NCBI GenBank assembly: GCA_903936705.1
Contig: CAIZWN010000068.1
Location: forward strand, 217,181 to 281,180
Length of the DNA stretch: 64,000 bases
Reading direction: 5' to 3'
Source: an uncultured Myxococcales bacterium
GTDB taxonomy: Bacteria > Myxococcota_A > UBA9042 > DTJE01
Numbering within the stretch: position 1 is the first letter of the stretch; every line of letters begins with the position of its first letter. The translations under genes and the position numbers were made by a program. Shown here piece by piece: positions 17,790 through 27,239 of the stretch. A model generated the notes under the pieces. The model was not told the origin of the DNA, did not search any database, and worked only from the letters and a program-made list of their open reading frames with translations.

Positions 17790-19783
17790 TCGCCTCCCGT
17801 AGTCTTGAATGCCTCAACAAGGTCCATGGTCACGAAATCACCGGATGTGGCCGGCACCTGGCCCATCGCGTACTGAAGCTGCAAACTTTTTGGAAGGTAG
17901 ACTGCCGCCATCATCGAGTCCCTGGAATCGACCAGATCCGGATCCCGCAATACTTCGATGGCGCCTGCGGCTCCCAATTTCCCGTATTTTTCGAGGATCT
18001 GTCCGCCCAGGATCGAGTGGGCGCGCAGCGAGCGGTAGTAGAAACTGGTCCAGTATCGCTGTGGCCTGAGGTCAAAGATCATGACCTGGGTCTGCAGATC
18101 GTTCAGGTTTTTAACGTAGTGGCTGGCGATGCGCAGGTCGTCGCCATTGACGCTCGCCAGCGGATTGCCCGAAGCATCCAGGTTTCCCGCGTCAGTCGTG
18201 TCCGGTCCGATCACGAATGCGCCGCTCCGATCGACCTGCTTGATATTCGAATCCAACTCGACCGCAGCCTGTTCCCCCTGGGCATCGGCAACCAGGACAT
18301 TCCATCCGAACGTCGCGCGAACCTGGCGCAGAATATCGACCGCCTCGCCGACGTTTTGGCGGTTCTGCATCAGGTCGCGCCCGATGATCCCTATTGGCAC
18401 GCCCGACGAGATCAGGCTGGCGTCGAAAAGGTCATCTACGAACGACTTCACCATCGGGTTGTTCAAGGTATCCGAGTTTGTGAACGACCATGCCAGCCCC
18501 TCGGCATTCATTCCCGAAAATCCCCAGATCAGCCCGGCATAGCCCAGGGTCACGAACGGGAATCCCTGATCCGGAACGTGAACAAAAGTGACCGCATGCT
18601 TGTGCGAGGTGTTCGAGTCAAGCAGTGCGTAGTGGTGCGCCAGTAACGGTTGGCCGTCTGCGGTCGCCGACCCGCGGGCTGCAAATGCGATCGATGGCGG
18701 CTGCGTGTTCGGGTCGCGCAGGCCTTCATTCGGTATCTGTTCGCGAGGAATTCCGTATCCCACGGTCGAGAAAACGACTCGCTCGTCGCGCATGAATCTG
18801 GCGTGTTCGGGAGGCGGATTGACGATCTTGTTGAAATCGCCTGCCTGGACCACGATCGACGAAACGGCGGCCGGCTCGAAACCGCCGGGTGGAGCAAAAA
18901 TGACCCTCAAGGCTTCGGGGTCTTCATCGACCGCCTGAATCTCGATGGTCCCCTTGTCCAGCGGATATGAATACTGGGTATCGTTGTGCCGGATGCGTAC
19001 GGTGTTCGGGTCGACGCCAGGTTCATCCCCCTTGTCCGTTCCGATCCCCAGCTTGATGTCGTGCAGCAGGAACACCAGTCGCGCATTTGTCGGGACCTCG
19101 GCCAGCGTGGCGTGCGGCATCGGTTCGAAAGGCGTCAAGTCGCTCTCGCCGGCCTCGTCGGTCTGGCCGTCGCCGTCGTTGTCTTGTCCATCTGTCTCGA
19201 CGCCCTCGAAGTGAATGCCCTCCAGGGTGGGGGCCTGAACCTGCCGTATGTAGTAGGTGATGCTGCGAAACGAAAGCAGCGTATCGAAGAAGGTGTTCAG
19301 GATCAGGATCTTTTCAAACGGCAGATCGGCACCGTCGGCGATGCCCTGCATTTCGTCCAGATACGGCTGCGGGATGAAGCGCTTCAGGTTGATCGCGCTT
19401 TCCAGCATGATCAGGTAGGAAAAGCCGCATTTTTCGGTGCAGTTCAGCGTGCACGTCGACTGGCAGTCCTTCTGCCAGGTCTGGAAATACGACTCCTTGC
19501 CTTCCTTTGAAACAGCCGAGTACCTCACCAGCACCGAGGCCACGTCGGTCTGCTCGCGGTTCAGGTATGGCATCAGCGAGTTGGTCATCAGCGTCGAATA
19601 CAGGGATCGGATTCGTCCGGAAAGAGCCTTGCCATGCTGCAGGCCTCGTTCGTATGGGGATCCGCGCAGGGTTAACACCTGCGAGTACTGTGGCTGTACG
19701 GTCTGGTCGCACGAGCAAACCATCAACAGTGCAAAGCAAGCCGTCAATATCGCAGCGATTCCAGTGCCGCGCCAAATCTTCAT
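17786..19783 (-). CDS. C45-like (acyl-transferase/ceramidase-type) Ntn amidohydrolase lipoprotein
   Basis: The 665-residue protein starts at ATG 19783 with AAGGAGGG upstream. The signal peptide ends in VCSC (lipid Cys probably 25). Residues 38-52 (TLRGSPYERGLQHGK) are the N-terminal signature of peptidase C45/acyltransferase-like proteins, which cleave or exchange N-acyl groups. The region that should hold the Cys nucleophile reads PPSIAFAARGSATADGQPLL, so Ser364 stands in for Cys. A calcium-loop-like DGQDNDGDGQTDE (198-210) is inserted before it. The C-terminal part has GFSGMNAEGLAWSFTNSDT, typical of the family. It is first gene of the leftward operon. The substrate is unknown. Confidence 0.8.
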   Translation of the reverse strand: MKIWRGTGIAAILTACFALLMVCSCDQTVQPQYSQVLTLRGSPYERGLQHGKALSGRIRSLYSTLMTNSLMPYLNREQTDVASVLVRYSAVSKEGKESYFQTWQKDCQSTCTLNCTEKCGFSYLIMLESAINLKRFIPQPYLDEMQGIADGADLPFEKILILNTFFDTLLSFRSITYYIRQVQAPTLEGIHFEGVETDGQDNDGDGQTDEAGESDLTPFEPMPHATLAEVPTNARLVFLLHDIKLGIGTDKGDEPGVDPNTVRIRHNDTQYSYPLDKGTIEIQAVDEDPEALRVIFAPPGGFEPAAVSSIVVQAGDFNKIVNPPPEHARFMRDERVVFSTVGYGIPREQIPNEGLRDPNTQPPSIAFAARGSATADGQPLLAHHYALLDSNTSHKHAVTFVHVPDQGFPFVTLGYAGLIWGFSGMNAEGLAWSFTNSDTLNNPMVKSFVDDLFDASLISSGVPIGIIGRDLMQNRQNVGEAVDILRQVRATFGWNVLVADAQGEQAAVELDSNIKQVDRSGAFVIGPDTTDAGNLDASGNPLASVNGDDLRIASHYVKNLNDLQTQVMIFDLRPQRYWTSFYYRSLRAHSILGGQILEKYGKLGAAGAIEVLRDPDLVDSRDSMMAAVYLPKSLQLQYAMGQVPATSGDFVTMDLVEAFKTTGGE

Positions 19784-19973
19784 AACCCTCCTTGCGGCAG
19801 CGGTCACTGCCGGACTGGGGCAAGCATTCAACAGACGGTCAAGTTCAGACGGCGCGATCGTACCAGGGGGGGCAAACCGGTCAACTGCAAATATGAACCT
19901 GTCACCCGTTGACGCCCACTATTGTGCTGGCGTATTGATCTGCACTCCGCCCGTCGGGCCATCACGGTGCCTC

Positions 19974-21095
19974 ATGCCCTTGTCCGCCGCGATTGATGTC
20001 ATTCTGGATTTCGGGTTTCCGGCCGTGGCCCTGTTGCTGGTCAGCAGGTTTGCCGCGATCCGGACCCTTGGCGCCGGGACGCTGTGCTATCTGGGTGGGA
20101 TGATTTATGCGAACCTCCCAGGTGTGACGCCACACATGCCAGTAGTCGAGCCGATCGCCTTCGCGACGATGTCGTTGTCGATTCCGCTGTTGCTGTTCTC
20201 GGTCGATGTTGTTGCATGGACACGTCTGGCGCGTACGGCCGTGCTGGCATTCGTTCTGGCATGCGGCGCGGTAGTTGTCTGCAATCTGGTCCTGGGCAGG
20301 CTGTTCGATGGCAATGTCCCTTACGCGCCCGAACTGGCGGGCATGCTGACGGGTGTCTACATCGGCGGTACGCCGAACATGGCCGCGCTGGCAGGCGCTT
20401 TCAAGGTGCCGCCGGAGGTGTTTGTCAACTGCAACGCGGCAGACCTGGTCTGGAGCGCCTTCTTCATGCTGTTCATGCTGACTATCGGCCCCCGCGTTCT
20501 TGCCAGGTTCATGCGGCCGTATCCCAAAGCCGTTGTCGGGTCGGGTCCATCGGAGTGGCAACCCGATCGGCCGGCAACCATCAAACAAAGGGTTGCCGGA
20601 ATCGGGTTGTCCGTGGCATGCAGTGTGGTTGGCGGCGCTGTCTATGCGCTGCTTGCCCCGTCCGAATTCGCCATGGCGGTTGCGATCCTGGTGATCACAA
20701 CGTTGGCAGTTCTGGCGTCGATGGTGCCTCGCGTGCGCACGCTGGCCGGCACCTATACTTCGGGCCAGTACCTGCTGTTCGTCTTCTGCTTTTCGGCCGG
20801 GTCGATGGCCGACATCGGCAAGTTGCTTCAGACGGGCCCGGCCTTCCTGCTGTTCACCCTGGCATCCATCTCGTCGATTGCGGTGCTGCAGTTTGCCGTC
20901 ATGAAGGTGTTCGGCATCGACCGGGATACGGCGATAGTGACCAGCGTGGCGACCATCATGAGCCCGGCCTTCATCGCGCCGGTAGCAGATCGACTGGAAA
21001 ACCGCGATGTCCTGTTTACCGGTATCGCCAGCGGGCTGATGGGATATGCGGTGGGGAACTACCTGGGCATCGCAGTCGAATGGGTTTTGCGGTAA
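19974..21095 (+). CDS. DUF819 family integral membrane protein
   Basis: The 373-residue product is almost entirely hydrophobic, with about ten predicted transmembrane segments. Patterns typical of DUF819 (YjcL-like) proteins include MSLSIPLLLFSVDV, MLTGVYIGGTPNMAALAGAF and a C-terminal FIAPVADRL and GLMGYAVGNYLG. The fold is transporter-like with two inverted halves. Family members may export or import small organic anions or amino acids, but the substrate is not established. ATG 19974 is the first start that gives a family-like N-terminus; its ribosome-binding site is weak. The 190 bp between it and the divergent C45-like gene should hold both promoters; no clear one was recognised. Confidence 0.85.
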   Translation: MPLSAAIDVILDFGFPAVALLLVSRFAAIRTLGAGTLCYLGGMIYANLPGVTPHMPVVEPIAFATMSLSIPLLLFSVDVVAWTRLARTAVLAFVLACGAVVVCNLVLGRLFDGNVPYAPELAGMLTGVYIGGTPNMAALAGAFKVPPEVFVNCNAADLVWSAFFMLFMLTIGPRVLARFMRPYPKAVVGSGPSEWQPDRPATIKQRVAGIGLSVACSVVGGAVYALLAPSEFAMAVAILVITTLAVLASMVPRVRTLAGTYTSGQYLLFVFCFSAGSMADIGKLLQTGPAFLLFTLASISSIAVLQFAVMKVFGIDRDTAIVTSVATIMSPAFIAPVADRLENRDVLFTGIASGLMGYAVGNYLGIAVEWVLR

Positions 21096-21348
21096 TCGAG
21101 GCAGAAGCGATGTGCTGACGAACCGGCAGGTTAAACTCGCAACATCAGACTGACTGGTGATCGATTCCCGGACCCGGAAGGCAATTCCGGGAGACAGTTC
21201 CCGCGACCGGATGACACCTTCAGGCGTAGTCGGTAACCCTTCAATACCAAACATGAAAGTGTAACCAGTTAAGGTGGTGCGCCTTTTGCTTATGGGTTGA
21301 CAAAAGGGGTATGCCCCGGGGTTCGGGGCAATTCGTCGGAGGCTGGTC

Positions 21349-24300
21349 ATGTCTATGTCTTCTCGCGGTCTGGCGTTGGGACTTTTTGTTGTCGTGGCAG
21401 CGGGTTGTGAAGTCGGGGGGCCGATTGGCGTGGAAGACCTGTCGCTGCTGTGCGACGGCGCGCCTTGTGCCGGGGAATTGTTGCCGGACGGGGGCGGCGG
21501 ATGTGCGGATGGCTGGCTGGCGTGCGAGACGGGATGCGTAAATCCGCTGGTGGACCCGTTGCACTGCGGCGGTTGCCTGGCGGTGTGCGCCGGGGGAACC
21601 GTGTGCAACATTGGGACGTGCTGGTCTGCTTGTCATGGCAGCCTCGAGGATTGCGCGGGGAGCTGCGTGAACCTCAGCTCCAATCGTGCGCACTGCGGGG
21701 CGTGCGATCAGACATGCAAGGATTCGGAGGTTTGCTCCAGCGGTTCGTGCGTCGGGTCGTGCCGGGCCACGCAAGTGCAGTGCGACGGAACGTGCGTGAA
21801 CCTTGCCCAGGACATCCTGAATTGTGGCCAGTGCGGCCAGACATGCGGGCAGGGCGAGGTCTGCTCCAGCGGCCAGTGCCAGGATACTTGCCAGCTGGGC
21901 CTGGAGCAGTGCGCGGGCAATTGCGTAAACCTGCGGGAGGACGTTGAGCATTGCGGAATCTGTCTTGGGGCATGTTCGCCGGGGCAGGTGTGTTCGGGCG
22001 GGACGTGTGCGACGACGTGCCAAGGGGGCCTGGCTAATTGCGATGACGTTTGTGTGAACCTGCTGACGTCCACCGTAAACTGCGGGGCTTGCGGTGGAGT
22101 CTGCAGTGCGGGTCAGGTGTGCTCGAATGGGTTCTGCGCGATTTCGTGTCAGGCGGGCCTGACGGATTGCGACGGGACCTGTGCAAACGTATTGACGGAC
22201 GCTGCGAACTGCGGCGCATGCAGGGAAGTTTGCCAGCCGGGCCAGTGGTGCGTTGATGGGGCCTGCAAACTGACTTGCCAGAGCGGGTTGTCGGACTGTC
22301 TGGGTGTGTGCGTCAACGTTCTGACGGACCTTTCGAATTGCGGAGTGTGTGGGACGGGGTGCGAGGCGGGGCAGGTTTGTTCGGACGGTGAGTGTGCGCT
22401 TTCGTGCCAGTCGGGCCTGACGCCGTGCAGCGGAACGTGCATGAACTTGCGGACAGACTTTGGGAACTGCGGCGCATGCGGGTCGTCGTGCGTATCGGGG
22501 ATGGTTTGTTCGAACGGGGAGTGCGCATTGTCGTGCCAGGGAAGCCTGGTGAACTGCGACGGGATCTGCAACAACCTTCTGACGGATCGAAACGATTGTG
22601 GTGGGTGCGATTTGGCGTGCCCGGACGGGCAGGTGTGCAGCATGGGGGAATGTGCTCTGTCTTGCCAGGTTGGGCTTACGGATTGCGACGGTACGTGTAC
22701 GAACCTGCTGACCGAGCCCGCACACTGCGGGACGTGTGATACGGACTGCGTGCCGGGGATGCGTTGCAGCCAGGGCGAGTGCGTGCTGTCGTGTCCATCG
22801 ACGCTGGCCCAGTGCGACGAGACATGCGTGGATCTGAACTCGGACCGTGCACATTGCGGGGCGTGCGGATTTTCCTGCAACGCCGGGCAGGTGTGCTCGG
22901 ACGGGAGTTGCCGACTGTCGTGCCAGATCGGCCTTACCGAGTGTGATGGGACGTGTGTTGATGCAACGACGGACAGACGTAACTGCGATGGCTGCGGGCT
23001 GATGTGCCCGTCTGGTCAAGTTTGTTCGGGGGCGTCGTGCCTGTTGTCGTGCCAGGACGGCCTGACCGATTGCGATGGGACGTGCGCGGACCTGCAGACC
23101 AGCCGGACCAGTTGCGGGAGCTGCGGGGTGACGTGCTCGATCGGGATGATGTGCTCGGGCGGAACGTGCGCACTGGCGTGCCAGGACGGGCTGGTGGACT
23201 GCACGGGGAAGTGCCGTGACTTGAAGGTCGATACCGCGAACTGCGGGGCCTGCGAGCATCCGTGCGTGTCGGGAAGCCGGTGCGAGGGGGGGGAGTGCCT
23301 GCTGTCGTGCCAAAGCGGACTGAACGATTGCGACGGGACCTGCGTAAACCGTGCGACCGACGTGGCACATTGCGGGGCGTGCGGGAACGCGTGCGTAGCT
23401 GGGCAGGTGTGCTCGGGCGGCCGGTGCGCGCTGACGTGCCAGGACGGGCTGACGGAGTGCAACGATGTGTGCGTGAACCTGCAAACGGACCCTGCGCACT
23501 GCGGGGCGTGCGACGATGCCGCGTGCCCGGCAGGCAAGGTGTGTTCGGGCGGCGAATGCGCGTTGACGTGCCAGCAGGGGCTGACCGACTGCGAGGGGAC
23601 GTGCGTGAACCTGAAGACGGATCCCTTCCATTGCGGAATCTGCCAGTTGATGTGCCTTGAAGGGTACGTGTGTTCGGGCGGCGAGTGTGGTCTGTCGTGC
23701 CAGGCCAGCCTGACGGACTGCGGCGGTACCTGCGCGAACCTTCGGTCAGACAACCTCCACTGCGGGGATTGTGGCACGTCATGCCCGTCGGGCACGGTTT
23801 GCACGGGCAGCCAGTGCGCGTTGGACTGCCAGCCTGGCGAACTTACATGCAACGGTGTGTGCGTGGACCCGCTGTCGGACAACCTGAACTGCGGGCTGTG
23901 CGAAAACACGTGCCCGTCGGGCGAGGTTTGCTCGAATGGGACGTGCCTGCTGACGTGCCAGACCGAGTTGACGGAATGCGGCGAGACGTGCACGAACCTG
24001 AAGACTGACCGTGAGCATTGCGGTGCTTGTGAGACTTCCTGCCTGGATGGGCGGGTGTGCAGCAACGGCACATGCATGCTGTCGTGCCAGGAAGGCCTTT
24101 CGACTTGCAACGACACTTGCGTGAATCGGCTCAGCGACAACGCGCACTGTGGCACCTGTGGCACGGTCTGTCCGTCCTGGGCGCGGTGCTCGAATGGTGC
24201 GTGTTTGCGGTCTTGCCAGCCCTCGCTGACCGATTGCGACGGCCTGTGCGTGAATCATCTGACTGACAACTTGAACTGCGGTACATGCGGGACGGTTTGT

Positions 24301-26718
24301 CCCGCGGGACAGGCGTGTTCGAACGGCGCCTGTGCCCTGACATGCCAGGCCAGCCTGACGGATTGTGGAGGCACCTGCGTGAACTTCATTGCCGACATCG
24401 CCCATTGCGGCGGCTGCGGTCTCGTTTGCCCCGCAGGCGACGTCTGCACGGACGGGAAGTGTTTGTTAAGCTGCCAGGATGGCCTGACGGACTGCCTGGG
24501 GACGTGCGTGAACAGGCAGATTGACAAGGCGAACTGCGGCGTGTGCGGCAACGCCTGCCAGGCAGGCAATGTGTGCGTGGGCGGTGAGTGCTTGCTGACC
24601 TGCCAGGCCAGCCTCACGGACTGCGGCGGCACCTGCGTGAACCGGTTGACGGACAACGCAAACTGCGGTGCGTGCGGCAAGGTTTGCGCTGGTGGGCATG
24701 CGTGTGTGAACGGAACGTGTTCGCTGACCTGCCAGACTGGCCTGACGGACTGTGGCGATACCTGTGTGAACTGGCTGACGGACAACATGCACTGCGGTTC
24801 GTGCGGCGCGGCTTGCATAGCTGGCACGGCCTGCGTGGGCGGCACCTGCGCCTTGACATGCCAGGAAGGCCTGTCTGCCTGCGACGGTACGTGCGTGAAC
24901 AAGCTGACGGACAACGCCAACTGCGGCGCGTGCGGCACTACTTGCGTCGCTGGCAAGACCTGCGTGAACGGTACCTGCTCGCTGACGTGCCAAAGCGGGC
25001 TGTCGATCTGCTACCGCAACTGCACGGTCAACATCGGCCCCACCCAGTGCGGTACGTGTGTGAACAAACAGACCGACAATGCCAACTGCGGCGCCTGCGG
25101 TACCGTGTGTGGTGCTGGCCAGGTCTGTGCGGGCGGTATTTGCGGCGCCACCTGCGAATCCCCGCTGATCGCATGCGATAACCGCTGCGTGGACCCGCGG
25201 TACGACCCGACGAACTGCGGTGCGTGCGGGACCCAGTGCAACAGTGCACCCCACGCCTGGTCAGCCTGCACGTCATCAACGTGCGGCAACTTCTGCCAGT
25301 CGCCCTACCTCGAGTGCAATACCCTGGACGCAGACGGGTGCGAAATCGATGGTGACACGAATCTTTCGAATTGCGGCGCGTGCGGGACCGTCTGTCCAAC
25401 CCGCGCGAATTCCAGCCCGACGTGCGCCAGCGGAGCCTGCGGGATCAGTTGCACCGGAGCCTTCCGCAACTGCGATGCGAACAGCGTGAACGGCTGCGAG
25501 GTGAACTCGGCCATCGACCTGTCCAATTGCGGATCGTGCAGCAACGCCTGCCCAGCGCGGACCAATGCCACGACGACGTGCGCGGTTGGTGCATGCGGAT
25601 TCACATGCAACGGGGCCTACCGGGACTGCAACGCCCTGGCGATCGACGGGTGCGAAATCAACACGGTCACCGATTCCGCGAACTGCGCTGCGTGCGGCAC
25701 GGCCTGTGCGGTGCGTGCGAACTCCACGCCCGTGTGCTCGGGTTCGTCTTGCGGCTTCACGTGCAGCGGTACATTCAAGGACTGCAATGGCGTTGCCAGC
25801 GACGGGTGCGAAATCGACTCGGCCAGCAGCGCCGACAACTGCAGCGCCTGCGGAACCGTCTGCCCGGCCCGGGCCAATGCAACAACCTTCTGCAGTGGCA
25901 GCGCCTGCGGTTTCACTTGCAGTGGCAACTATAAGGACTGCAACAGCAATGCGGCAGACGGGTGCGAGATCAACACGCAGACGAACGTCAGCAATTGCGG
26001 CGTATGCGGCCTGGCGTGCCCGGCCCGCGCGAATGCCACGAGTACCTGCACCAGCGGCACCTGCGGGTACACGTGCGATGCGAACTACCTGGATTGCAAC
26101 GGTTCCGCCGCCGATGGGTGCGAAGTCTACAAGTTGAACGACGTCAACAACTGCGGCACGTGCGGCAACGTGTGCCCCGGCGCCAGTAACGCGTCAAAAT
26201 ACTGTTCCAGCGGTAGTTGTGGGTACACCTGCAACGGCAACTACGGCGACTGCTACAGCGGTGCGGCGGACGGCTGTGAGACGTACCTTGTGGACAACAA
26301 CTCCAACTGCGGTTCGTGCGGGAACGCCTGCAGCGGCGGCAACACCTGCTCGGGCACCAGTTGCGTGTCGGGGGCTCCCGGGCCGTGCAACCCGTTCAAC
26401 TCGGGCAGTACCTACGCCAGCGCCTGGGGCTGGTACTGGGCCACGATCGACTGCGCGGGCGTCAACGACTCCAACATCGGGTGCACCACCGAATACTGGC
26501 AGTTGCCCTCTGGCTGGAGCGTGGCGCCGGACGACGGGTACACCCAGTATATGATTGCCAACCACCGCTGGGGCACGCACGTGGGGGTCACGTCGAACGG
26601 GAACTCCTACGGCACGCAGAACTTCAGCGGCGGCTTCTGGAACCCGAACATGCTCAGTGGTAACGGGTGGGGGTACAAGGCGAACTCCTGCAGCCTTCGC
26701 GTGATGATTCGGAGATGA
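21349..26718 (+). CDS. Giant Cys-rich repeat lipoprotein (1789 residues)
   Basis: It starts at ATG 21349 with GGAGG 7 nt upstream. The signal peptide ends in a lipobox (AAGC, Cys20). After a partial unit (about 51-91), residues 92-1312 hold 28 tandem units of 43 residues (unit 15 has 44, unit 27 has 55, unit 28 has 47). The consensus has eight Cys, like ALSCQVGLTDCDGTC followed by HCGTCDTDC and CSQGEC. Residues 1313-1672 hold seven units of a second, 52-residue type containing DGCEI, NCGACG and ARANAT. Residues 1673-1789 are a unique Trp/Tyr/Asn-rich domain. More than 250 Cys implies a disulfide-stapled rod displayed outside the cell. No enzyme motif is seen. Related Cys repeats occur in Myxococcota proteins; adhesion or structural use is inferred. 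TTGACA at 21298-21303 lacks a good -10. The 253 bp before the gene hold only a weak hairpin (TCCCGGA/TCCGGGA near 21165-21195). Confidence 0.9.
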   Translation: MSMSSRGLALGLFVVVAAGCEVGGPIGVEDLSLLCDGAPCAGELLPDGGGGCADGWLACETGCVNPLVDPLHCGGCLAVCAGGTVCNIGTCWSACHGSLEDCAGSCVNLSSNRAHCGACDQTCKDSEVCSSGSCVGSCRATQVQCDGTCVNLAQDILNCGQCGQTCGQGEVCSSGQCQDTCQLGLEQCAGNCVNLREDVEHCGICLGACSPGQVCSGGTCATTCQGGLANCDDVCVNLLTSTVNCGACGGVCSAGQVCSNGFCAISCQAGLTDCDGTCANVLTDAANCGACREVCQPGQWCVDGACKLTCQSGLSDCLGVCVNVLTDLSNCGVCGTGCEAGQVCSDGECALSCQSGLTPCSGTCMNLRTDFGNCGACGSSCVSGMVCSNGECALSCQGSLVNCDGICNNLLTDRNDCGGCDLACPDGQVCSMGECALSCQVGLTDCDGTCTNLLTEPAHCGTCDTDCVPGMRCSQGECVLSCPSTLAQCDETCVDLNSDRAHCGACGFSCNAGQVCSDGSCRLSCQIGLTECDGTCVDATTDRRNCDGCGLMCPSGQVCSGASCLLSCQDGLTDCDGTCADLQTSRTSCGSCGVTCSIGMMCSGGTCALACQDGLVDCTGKCRDLKVDTANCGACEHPCVSGSRCEGGECLLSCQSGLNDCDGTCVNRATDVAHCGACGNACVAGQVCSGGRCALTCQDGLTECNDVCVNLQTDPAHCGACDDAACPAGKVCSGGECALTCQQGLTDCEGTCVNLKTDPFHCGICQLMCLEGYVCSGGECGLSCQASLTDCGGTCANLRSDNLHCGDCGTSCPSGTVCTGSQCALDCQPGELTCNGVCVDPLSDNLNCGLCENTCPSGEVCSNGTCLLTCQTELTECGETCTNLKTDREHCGACETSCLDGRVCSNGTCMLSCQEGLSTCNDTCVNRLSDNAHCGTCGTVCPSWARCSNGACLRSCQPSLTDCDGLCVNHLTDNLNCGTCGTVCPAGQACSNGACALTCQASLTDCGGTCVNFIADIAHCGGCGLVCPAGDVCTDGKCLLSCQDGLTDCLGTCVNRQIDKANCGVCGNACQAGNVCVGGECLLTCQASLTDCGGTCVNRLTDNANCGACGKVCAGGHACVNGTCSLTCQTGLTDCGDTCVNWLTDNMHCGSCGAACIAGTACVGGTCALTCQEGLSACDGTCVNKLTDNANCGACGTTCVAGKTCVNGTCSLTCQSGLSICYRNCTVNIGPTQCGTCVNKQTDNANCGACGTVCGAGQVCAGGICGATCESPLIACDNRCVDPRYDPTNCGACGTQCNSAPHAWSACTSSTCGNFCQSPYLECNTLDADGCEIDGDTNLSNCGACGTVCPTRANSSPTCASGACGISCTGAFRNCDANSVNGCEVNSAIDLSNCGSCSNACPARTNATTTCAVGACGFTCNGAYRDCNALAIDGCEINTVTDSANCAACGTACAVRANSTPVCSGSSCGFTCSGTFKDCNGVASDGCEIDSASSADNCSACGTVCPARANATTFCSGSACGFTCSGNYKDCNSNAADGCEINTQTNVSNCGVCGLACPARANATSTCTSGTCGYTCDANYLDCNGSAADGCEVYKLNDVNNCGTCGNVCPGASNASKYCSSGSCGYTCNGNYGDCYSGAADGCETYLVDNNSNCGSCGNACSGGNTCSGTSCVSGAPGPCNPFNSGSTYASAWGWYWATIDCAGVNDSNIGCTTEYWQLPSGWSVAPDDGYTQYMIANHRWGTHVGVTSNGNSYGTQNFSGGFWNPNMLSGNGWGYKANSCSLRVMIRR
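21622..25284 (+). repeat. 28 tandem coding repeats, 129-bp unit (type A)
   Basis: Units of 43 codons, in frame throughout. Spacing of the eight Cys codons is constant except for one extra codon in unit 15, a 12-codon insert in unit 27 and four extra codons in unit 28. Units are diverged at DNA level rather than identical copies, which points to old duplication with selection on Cys positions. Confidence 0.9.
25285..26364 (+). repeat. Seven tandem coding repeats, 156-bp unit (type B)
   Basis: Six units of 52 codons and a last one of 48. Each has GxxC, DGCE, NCxxC, an ARANAT-like segment and a closing Cys. The boundary with type A is sharp at residue 1312/1313. Confidence 0.88.
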
Positions 26719-26788
26719 ACCTCCAACTTCATGCCGAACTCCATGCGACTGCCAGTACCTCATCAGATTCCGGGTAACGGAAGAGGTT

Positions 26789-27238
26789 TCAAACGTCGTG
26801 CGAAAAAGGTCCTCGGTCGCCCTTTTCGTGGTATCCCGCCAGCCGATAGTTGGTGCCACGGCCTCCCGACTCGTTGCGCACGATCACTCCCTTGTCCAGA
26901 AGGTCCGCCAGATCTCGCTGGGCCGTTGCCGGGCTTACCCCCGCAAGGTGCGCCACCTTCCTGGTGGTCAGTCCGCCCTTGAAACCTCCCGGTTCCTCCT
27001 CTAGAACGCGGCGCAACACCCTCAGTTGCCTCTGGTTCAGGACATGCCCCGACAGGGATTGCCAGAACCGGCCCTGAGCCAAGGCCAGGTCAATCTGCCG
27101 TTCGGACCTTGCCACAGCACCCGTCAGGCATTTCAGGAACCAATCCAGCCACCCGGTCAGGTCGCAAGTGTCTTTCTGCGCCTGCTGCAGGGCCAGGTAA
27201 TAGGCATCGCGGTTGAATGGGGTCCGCTGTGCCGTGAT
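26789..27238 (-). pseudogene. Truncated Fic-family protein (C-terminal part with winged helix)
   Basis: The minus-strand frame reads ITAQRTPFNRDAYYLALQQA, then TGWLDWFLKCLTGAV, and then a winged helix (LTTRKVAHLAGVSPATAQRD, GTNYRL). This is the usual C-terminal third of Fic proteins with a C-terminal HTH. The Fic core with HPFxxGNG is missing: going upstream the frame hits TGA at 27253-27251, inside the end of the beta-propeller gene, with no start between. I therefore call a 5'-truncated remnant. An internal GTG could still produce a 108-residue DNA-binding fragment. Confidence 0.78.
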
Positions 27239-27239
27239 C

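Noticed and set aside
19962..21611. Long minus-strand frame across the DUF819 gene
   Set aside because: Highly charged His/Gln/Arg translation without motifs, opposite a clear membrane protein.
21241..23631. A 796-codon open frame antisense to the Cys-repeat gene
   Set aside because: It mirrors the repeat units of the real gene, has Arg/Ala/His-rich low-complexity translation and no family motif; the plus-strand gene has signal peptide, ribosome-binding site and conserved Cys.
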